Part shown: one piece after another, positions 59,631 to 64,000 of the stretch
Numbering within the stretch: the stretch's first letter is position 1
Layout: every line of letters starts with the position of its first letter
Origin: Palsa-504 sp963818225
Lineage (GTDB): Bacteria; Actinomycetota; Actinomycetes; Streptosporangiales; Streptosporangiaceae
NCBI GenBank assembly: GCA_963818225.1
Contig: CAWFRO010000013.1
Location: forward strand, 186,001 to 250,000
Direction: 5' to 3'
Length of the DNA stretch: 64,000 nucleotides
Made by a program: the position numbers and the translations under genes
The notes under the pieces: model-generated
What the model was told of the DNA's origin: nothing
What the model saw: only the letters and a program-made list of their open reading frames with translations
Databases searched by the model: none

Positions 59631-60113
59631 TTAAGTGCCGGCGAGGAGCCGGTCCAACTTCTTGGCCGCTTTCCGAAAGGTGGCGCGGGCGGCAGCCCCG
59701 ACGATCACACCAGACGCCCTCATCGAGGCATCAAGGGCCATCGTCCACGTCAGCGAGCTGCCGCCGCCCGCCTCGCCTGCGATGCTGTAGTTCTCGGCCA
59801 GGGCACTGATCCCTGGCATGGTCGCCTCCTCGATCGCGAACGCCCACCGTGACGGTTCATCCCAAGCGAGGATCGTCTCGATCGTCGGGCGACCGAGGAC
59901 GATCATTTCGCGGCGCGAGCCGACGCCGTACGGCGCAGGCGTCAGGTAGTGACTCTTGGTCGAGAAGCCGGGAAACCACCGCCCCCAACCGGGCGCATCA
60001 GCGAGAGCAGCAAATACAGCCGCCGGCGAATGACCCAAGTGCACTCGCACGACAGTGCGCTTCGGAGCGGAGTCGATGAAGTCCAGCCCGACGGTTCTGA
60101 AGGTCTTGGCCAT
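59631..60113 (-). CDS. SRPBCC family protein
   Basis: 160 residues from ATG 60113 (a TTG two codons upstream is also open). The domain shows VRVHLGHSPAAVFAALADAPGW, RWFPGFSTKSHYLTP, YGVGSRREMIVLGR, WAFAIEEATMPGISALAENY and LTWTMALDASM. This is the polyketide cyclase/dehydrase-type fold. The ligand is unknown. It lies between the MPE operon and the LLM oxidoreductase, all on the minus strand, though the gaps leave operon membership open. Confidence 0.85.
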   Translation of the reverse strand: MAKTFRTVGLDFIDSAPKRTVVRVHLGHSPAAVFAALADAPGWGRWFPGFSTKSHYLTPAPYGVGSRREMIVLGRPTIETILAWDEPSRWAFAIEEATMPGISALAENYSIAGEAGGGSSLTWTMALDASMRASGVIVGAAARATFRKAAKKLDRLLAGT

Positions 60114-60157
60114 AGCCAACCCTATTGGGCGCGGCGCCGCACTTGCTGAAAGGCGGC

Positions 60158-61024
60158 CTAGCTCAGCAGCGGCGGGCCTTGCCGGATCCTGGCCATCGCA
60201 CCGGCCGGATCACAGCGCCACCAGCCCAGCGCTTCCACCCACCAGGTGAGACCGGCTTCGCGGTAGGCGCCTACGTGCCGCCCGCCGCGGTCAGCCGCCG
60301 CGCCGTCGGTGCGGCCTTCCAGCGCAACAGCCAGCGGCGGGACCCCCTCTTCCCGGTGCTCGCGGAGGTAACGCACGATGGCGGCCAGTTCGGCCGGCGG
60401 CATGGTCTCCCCCAGGCCGTAGCCGACGTGAGTGGGCATCACCCCGTCCCAGCGGGAAGCTCGCCGGAACGGCGCCTTGCTCGGCCACCGGCCACCACAC
60501 CAGATGGGAATGCGCGGCTGCTGGAGCGGCGGGGGAAGCATGGTCACCCCGGTGACGGTGATGTGCTCACCATGGAACGTGACCGGCTTGCCGCGCCACA
60601 GTTCCGTCAGCACCTCCAGCGACTCATCCAGCCGGGCGGCGCGTTCACGCAGATCACCCGGTTCCCCGAACGCGGTGAACTCCTCGGGCACTGAACCGAG
60701 CCCGGCGCCGAGGATCAGCCGGCCACCGGACAACCGGTCCAAAGTGACCGATTCCCGCGCCACCTTGGCTATCCGCCGGCGGGCCAGCTGGTTCATCAGG
60801 ACACCGAACCGGACCCGGCTGGTGCGGGCCGCCACCGCCGCGATGACCACCGTCGGGTCGGCGACCGGCCAGCGCTGGTCCCGATACAGCAGGTGATCCC
60901 AGATGAAAAAGGCATCCCAGCCGCTGTCCTCGGCCGCGACCGCCAGGTCCGTCAGCAGCAGCGGATCGCCGAACGGGCCCACATTGGGAACCCCGGCCGC
61001 GAACCGCACCTCAGCCCCGGCCAC
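60158..61024 (-). CDS. LLM class flavin-dependent oxidoreductase
   Basis: GTG 61024 with GGGAGG six bases upstream; 288 residues. Motifs: LAVAAEDSGWDAFFIWDH, RVRFGVLMNQLARRRIAKVARESVTLDRLSGGR (split), LGAGLGS, and PIWCGGRWPSKAPFRRA. This is the luciferase-like fold of the FMN/F420 branch. It probably reduces or oxidises an organic substrate. It is divergent from the SDR gene at 61311. Confidence 0.88.
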   Translation of the reverse strand: MAGAEVRFAAGVPNVGPFGDPLLLTDLAVAAEDSGWDAFFIWDHLLYRDQRWPVADPTVVIAAVAARTSRVRFGVLMNQLARRRIAKVARESVTLDRLSGGRLILGAGLGSVPEEFTAFGEPGDLRERAARLDESLEVLTELWRGKPVTFHGEHITVTGVTMLPPPLQQPRIPIWCGGRWPSKAPFRRASRWDGVMPTHVGYGLGETMPPAELAAIVRYLREHREEGVPPLAVALEGRTDGAAADRGGRHVGAYREAGLTWWVEALGWWRCDPAGAMARIRQGPPLLS

Positions 61025-61172
61025 GTGTCGCCTCCCGGCCATGGCGCCGGCCACGCGCCGCGTCCTGGCCGGTGTGCCGGGGCGGTCCAGAGACGGATGG
61101 CATGCGTCCCAGACTGGCAGATCCCCGGACGGTCGCACGTGCCGGATCTGAGCGTGTCCTATTCGCGTGCCT

Positions 61173-61189
61173 CCTAAATGGACCTTAGG
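61173..61189. promoter_or_regulatory. Candidate operator CCTAA-N7-TTAGG
   Basis: A perfect 5-bp inverted repeat in the gap between the divergent LLM and SDR genes. It contains AATGGACCTT (61177-61186), which occurs again at 62141-62150 before the MFS gene. Confidence 0.4.
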
Positions 61190-61310
61190 CCTGCTTGATC
61201 TGGTCAGCGGATTTTGGTAGCAATGGCGACGATAGGGACACGAAGTTCGTCATCTTCGATGAGAGGCTGCCAGTCCGGCGGCGGCCGCTTCTGCTCGAAG
61301 GGAATTGCTC

Positions 61311-62078
61311 ATGTCACGGGTGCTCATCACCGGGTCCACCGAGGGCCTGGGACTGATGGCGGCCAGGCTGCTGGCCGGCGACGGACACTCGGTCACGCTG
61401 CATGCCCGCAGTGCAGCCAGGGCCGAGGACGCCCGTGCGGCCCTGACCGCGGCCAAGGCCGTCGTCGTCGGCGACCTCTCCAGCATCGCGGGCATGCGGG
61501 AGGTCGCCGAGCAGGCTAACGCGGGCGGCCCTTACGACGCGGTCATTCACAATGCCGGGATCGGTTACCGGGAGCCGCGGCGCATCCCCACCGCTGACGG
61601 CCTGGAACACATCTTCGCGATCAACGTGCTCGCCCCGTACCTGCTGACTGGCCTGATCGAACGGCCTGGCCGGCTGGTCTACCTCAGCTCGGGCATGCAT
61701 CGCGGCGGGGATCCCGGCCTGACCGATCCGCAGTGGGAACACCGTCCCTGGAACGGCTCGCAGGCATACTCCGACAGCAAGCTGTTCGACGTCGTTCTCG
61801 CCTTCGCCGTCGCGCGGCTGTGGACCGGGGTCCTGTCGAACGCGCTTGAGCCTGGCTGGGTACCGACCAAAATGGGCGGCCCCGGCGCACCCGACGACAT
61901 GTCACTCGCCCCGGTGACCCAAGCATGGCTGGCCGTCAGCCCGGATCCGGAGGCCAGGGTGACCGGCGGCTATTTCTATCACCAGAAGGCCCGCACGGCA
62001 CACCCCGCCGCCCGCGACCTCAAGACCCAGGACCAACTGCTCAGATATTGCGCCGAGCTGACCGGCATGACCCTGTAA
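61311..62078 (+). CDS. Short-chain dehydrogenase/reductase family protein
   Basis: ATG 61311 (GAAGGGA ahead) gives 255 residues. VLITGSTEGLGLMAARLL is the cofactor loop, VIHNAGIGY the NAG motif, LVYLSSGMH, and AYSDSKLFD the catalytic Tyr and Lys. EPGWVPTKMGG fits the group of retinol-dehydrogenase-like SDRs. Its substrate is unknown. It may share a regulator with the MFS gene because a 10-bp operator part is repeated. Confidence 0.88.
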   Translation: MSRVLITGSTEGLGLMAARLLAGDGHSVTLHARSAARAEDARAALTAAKAVVVGDLSSIAGMREVAEQANAGGPYDAVIHNAGIGYREPRRIPTADGLEHIFAINVLAPYLLTGLIERPGRLVYLSSGMHRGGDPGLTDPQWEHRPWNGSQAYSDSKLFDVVLAFAVARLWTGVLSNALEPGWVPTKMGGPGAPDDMSLAPVTQAWLAVSPDPEARVTGGYFYHQKARTAHPAARDLKTQDQLLRYCAELTGMTL

Positions 62079-62133
62079 CCCGGCTGAGCCAGTCGGCCGG
62101 GGCAGAGGTGATCGCGGCGACGACGTTGTCGCC

Positions 62134-62148
62134 GGTCCGTAATGGACC
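62134..62148 (+). promoter_or_regulatory. Candidate operator GGTCC-N5-GGACC
   Basis: A perfect 5-bp inverted repeat 105 bp before the MFS start; its right arm lies in AATGGACCTT, also present at 61177. A shared regulator is possible but none is adjacent. Confidence 0.35.
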
Positions 62149-62253
62149 TTGCCGGAGGTGTGCCGTTGATGGCACGATATGCCCTGATGGCGCTTGGTGT
62201 CATGTCACTGAGTCACGCTTATGCGCCGTGCGGCAGCCGGACGGAAGGCAGCC

Positions 62254-63804
62254 ATGATCGAGGAAACGCCAGCGGCAACTCCCGGTAGGGACCTCCGGGC
62301 AGGACCACCTGCTGAGGCGGATGCGGGTGGCTGGCTGCCCAGCCAGGTCGCCGCCCTGGCGGTGGTCGCGGTGGCCGGCTTGATGGTATCGCTCACCATG
62401 TCGGTCCTCATCCCAGTATTGCCGCAGGTCGCCGATGACCTACATAGCTCGACGACTAGCACCGAGTGGCTGCTGACCTCGACGTTGCTGGCTGCGGCCG
62501 TGGCCGTGCCGATCGCCGGGCGGCTGGGTGACCTGTATGGCAAACGGCTGATGCTCATGGTGTGCGCCGGCTTCCTCACGGTCGGCTCGCTGATCTGCGC
62601 CCTGAGCCACAGCCTGGTCCCGCTGGTCATCGGGCGCGCCGTGACGGGGCTATCGTTGGCCACCGTTTCGCTCGGCATCAGCCTCATCAACGTGACGCTG
62701 CCCGCGCGCCGCGCGTCATCCGGTGTTGCGCTGGTTAGCGCGATGCTCGGCGTCGGCGGGGCGCTCGGCGTACCGCTGGCGGGATTTGTCGGCGAGCACG
62801 CCGATTACCACTTGCTGTTCTGGATCTGCGTGGCCGGCGGCCTCGTGTCGCTGCTCGGCAGCTGGCTGTTCCTCACCGAGCCGCCTCAGCGCGCAGCGGG
62901 CCGGTTCGATTTCCCCGGCGCGATCCTGCTCGCGGCGGCCCTGATCTGCTTGCTGCTGCCGCTTAGCGAGGCCGCTGTGTGGGGGTGGGGAGCGCCCCGG
63001 ACGATCGGGCTGCTGGCCGTCGCGGCCGTCCTGCTCGCCGTGTTCATGCTGATCGAGCGCAGGGTCGCCTCGCCGCTCGTCGACCTGGCGGCCAACGCCA
63101 AGCCCGCGTTGCTGCTGACCAATGCCGCCTCGACCTGCATCGGGTTCGCCCTGTTCGCCAGCTTCATCGGCACGGCTGCCTATGTGGAAACCGCGGTCGG
63201 CTCCGGTTACGGCTTCGGCGCATCCATCGTGGTCGGTGGCCTGTGCCTGCTGCCCAGCGGGCTCGGCATGCTGGCCCTGTCGCCGGTCTCGGCGAAGATG
63301 ACCCGCCGGTTCGGCCCCAAGATCACCCTGTGCACCGGATCGCTCGTCGTCACGGCCGGCTTCGTGATCCGAATCGTGCTGACTGGCCACCTGTGGGAGA
63401 TCGTCCTTGGCACGACGGTGGCCGGCGCGGGTACCGGCATCGCCTACGCGGCCATGCCGGCCCTCATCGCGCTGGGCTCACCGCACTCTGAGCTCGCCGC
63501 CGCCAACGGGCTGAACTCGCTGTCCCGCCTGGTCGGCAGCTCGATCGCCAGCGCGATCGGGGGAACCATCCTGGCCTCCTCGGTCGTCGTGGTGGGCGGC
63601 GTGGTCCTGCCGTCGCTGACGGCCTACCGGATGCTGTTCGGCATCTGCGCCGTCGCCGCCGTGGCCGGCGCGGCCATTGCGCTGCTTGTGCCCTACCCGC
63701 CCGGTTACTCCCCACTCGATGCCCGCCCTAACGGCGATGTCACGATGGTGCGGCAGCCAGCTGCGGGTGAACGGGCACCACGGCGCCCCGGTCAGTCCTT
63801 CTGA
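62254..63804 (+). CDS. MFS transporter, DHA2 (EmrB/QacA) type
   Basis: ATG 62254 has GGAAGG eight bases upstream and gives 516 residues; a longer ATG at 62221 lacks a site. Fourteen helices are visible, with WLLTSTLLAAAVAVPIAGRLGDLYGKR (motif A; split), GRAVTGLSLATVSLG, and the antiporter motif region GVGGALGVPLAGFVG. It exports drugs or metabolites by proton exchange. The C-terminal tail is polar. It is the last complete gene of the window. Confidence 0.9.
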   Translation: MIEETPAATPGRDLRAGPPAEADAGGWLPSQVAALAVVAVAGLMVSLTMSVLIPVLPQVADDLHSSTTSTEWLLTSTLLAAAVAVPIAGRLGDLYGKRLMLMVCAGFLTVGSLICALSHSLVPLVIGRAVTGLSLATVSLGISLINVTLPARRASSGVALVSAMLGVGGALGVPLAGFVGEHADYHLLFWICVAGGLVSLLGSWLFLTEPPQRAAGRFDFPGAILLAAALICLLLPLSEAAVWGWGAPRTIGLLAVAAVLLAVFMLIERRVASPLVDLAANAKPALLLTNAASTCIGFALFASFIGTAAYVETAVGSGYGFGASIVVGGLCLLPSGLGMLALSPVSAKMTRRFGPKITLCTGSLVVTAGFVIRIVLTGHLWEIVLGTTVAGAGTGIAYAAMPALIALGSPHSELAAANGLNSLSRLVGSSIASAIGGTILASSVVVVGGVVLPSLTAYRMLFGICAVAAVAGAAIALLVPYPPGYSPLDARPNGDVTMVRQPAAGERAPRRPGQSF

Positions 63805-63853
63805 CGCCGCCCGGTTCCTGCAGGTCGTGATCGGGTGACGGTGATTTCGGCGT

Positions 63854-64000
63854 TCACTCGGACTCCCCAGCGGGCATACTCGACGGCCAGTGAGCGGGCG
63901 ACCAGTCACCCTCTGGGTCCGTGGTTTGCCCCACTTCGATCAGATGACCATCGGGATCGCGGATGTAGCAGCGCTTCTCGAACTGGTGCTGTTTCGGCGG
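63854..64000 (-). CDS. Partial VOC (glyoxalase/bleomycin resistance) family protein
   Basis: The 48 C-terminal codons reach the right window edge. KRCYIRDPDGHLIEVGQTT carries the metal-binding Glu typical of the C-terminal betaalpha-beta module; the end is polar. The start lies outside. Members include glyoxalase I and extradiol dioxygenases; this part cannot decide between them. Confidence 0.75.
   Translation of the reverse strand, partial: PPKQHQFEKRCYIRDPDGHLIEVGQTTDPEGDWSPAHWPSSMPAGESE

Noticed and set aside
62169..62288. A 39-codon frame with GGAGG ahead, overlapping the MFS start
   Set aside because: It could be a leader peptide, but its second half is out of frame within the MFS gene and has no other support.

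Overview
The window is high-GC DNA with many GTG starts and clear AGGAGG-type ribosome binding sites. Its families point to a filamentous or related actinomycete: a WhiB regulator, large LuxR/ATPase (LAL) regulators, an F420-type PPOX protein, a DUF397 remnant, DUF1684, DUF6325, a eukaryotic-type Ser/Thr kinase with an extracellular domain, and 'secreted repeat' lipoproteins. I cannot place the genus from sequence alone. No rRNA, tRNA, CRISPR array, IS element or phage gene was recognised.

Layout. 0-9 kb: a partial alkaline-phosphatase-fold hydrolase, a histidine phosphatase, a VIT/CCC1 transporter, two secreted beta-propeller proteins, DUF1684, an SRPBCC protein and a secreted Ig-like repeat protein. 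9-17 kb: an aldo/keto reductase, a decayed DUF397 gene, a two-domain lipocalin-like protein divergent from a LysR regulator, a decayed MFS fragment, a DUF6325/DUF1269 stress-type group with an overlooked 53-residue gene, a YihY membrane protein, a TetR/SnoaL-like divergent pair with twin operators, pdxH and an F420-type PPOX protein. 17.8-23.6 kb: a catabolic operon (small alpha/beta-barrel protein, SDR, NTF2-flavin monooxygenase, cyclase-family hydrolase, acyl-CoA dehydrogenase remnant, ThDP enzyme). 23.6-33 kb: an alpha/beta hydrolase without its nucleophile, a LAL regulator, secreted hydrolases, TetR/O-methyltransferase, an SDR, DUF1345 and an HtrA-like protease. 33-36.9 kb: two uncharacterised proteins and a two-headed DNA-binding protein with a perfect 25-bp palindrome upstream. 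37-43 kb: a second oxidative cluster (4-hydroxyacetophenone-monooxygenase-like BVMO, tcuB, tcuA, SDR epimerase). 44-46.3 kb: a coupled operon of a small protein, a WhiB, a KdpD-like protein without kinase and an SRPBCC protein. 46.6-64 kb: a second LAL regulator, two secreted-repeat paralogs, a PaoABC-type molybdenum aldehyde oxidoreductase, a Ser/Thr kinase, a metallophosphatase/crotonase/metallophosphatase operon, an SRPBCC protein, an LLM flavin oxidoreductase, an SDR, an MFS exporter and a partial VOC protein.

A strong cross-cutting signal is that five otherwise convincing genes (0 kb, 19.6 kb, 40.0 kb, 50.7 kb, 58.6 kb) are each broken by one base, four of them in or beside short C/G runs. 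Restoring one base makes each open and gives whole-codon lengths of 600, 383, 316 and 304 residues for the four complete ones. That pattern fits residual indels of an incompletely polished assembly better than five independent gene deaths, so these genes may be intact in the organism. By contrast, the MFS, DUF397, acyl-CoA dehydrogenase and small alpha/beta hydrolase remnants look like real decay.

The best candidates for new biology are the 17.8-23.6 kb operon, in which oxygenation, hydrolysis and ThDP-dependent C-C chemistry are co-transcribed; the WhiB/KdpD-N/SRPBCC operon with a degenerate P-loop; and the metallophosphatase-crotonase-metallophosphatase operon. Substrates cannot be read from the sequence.
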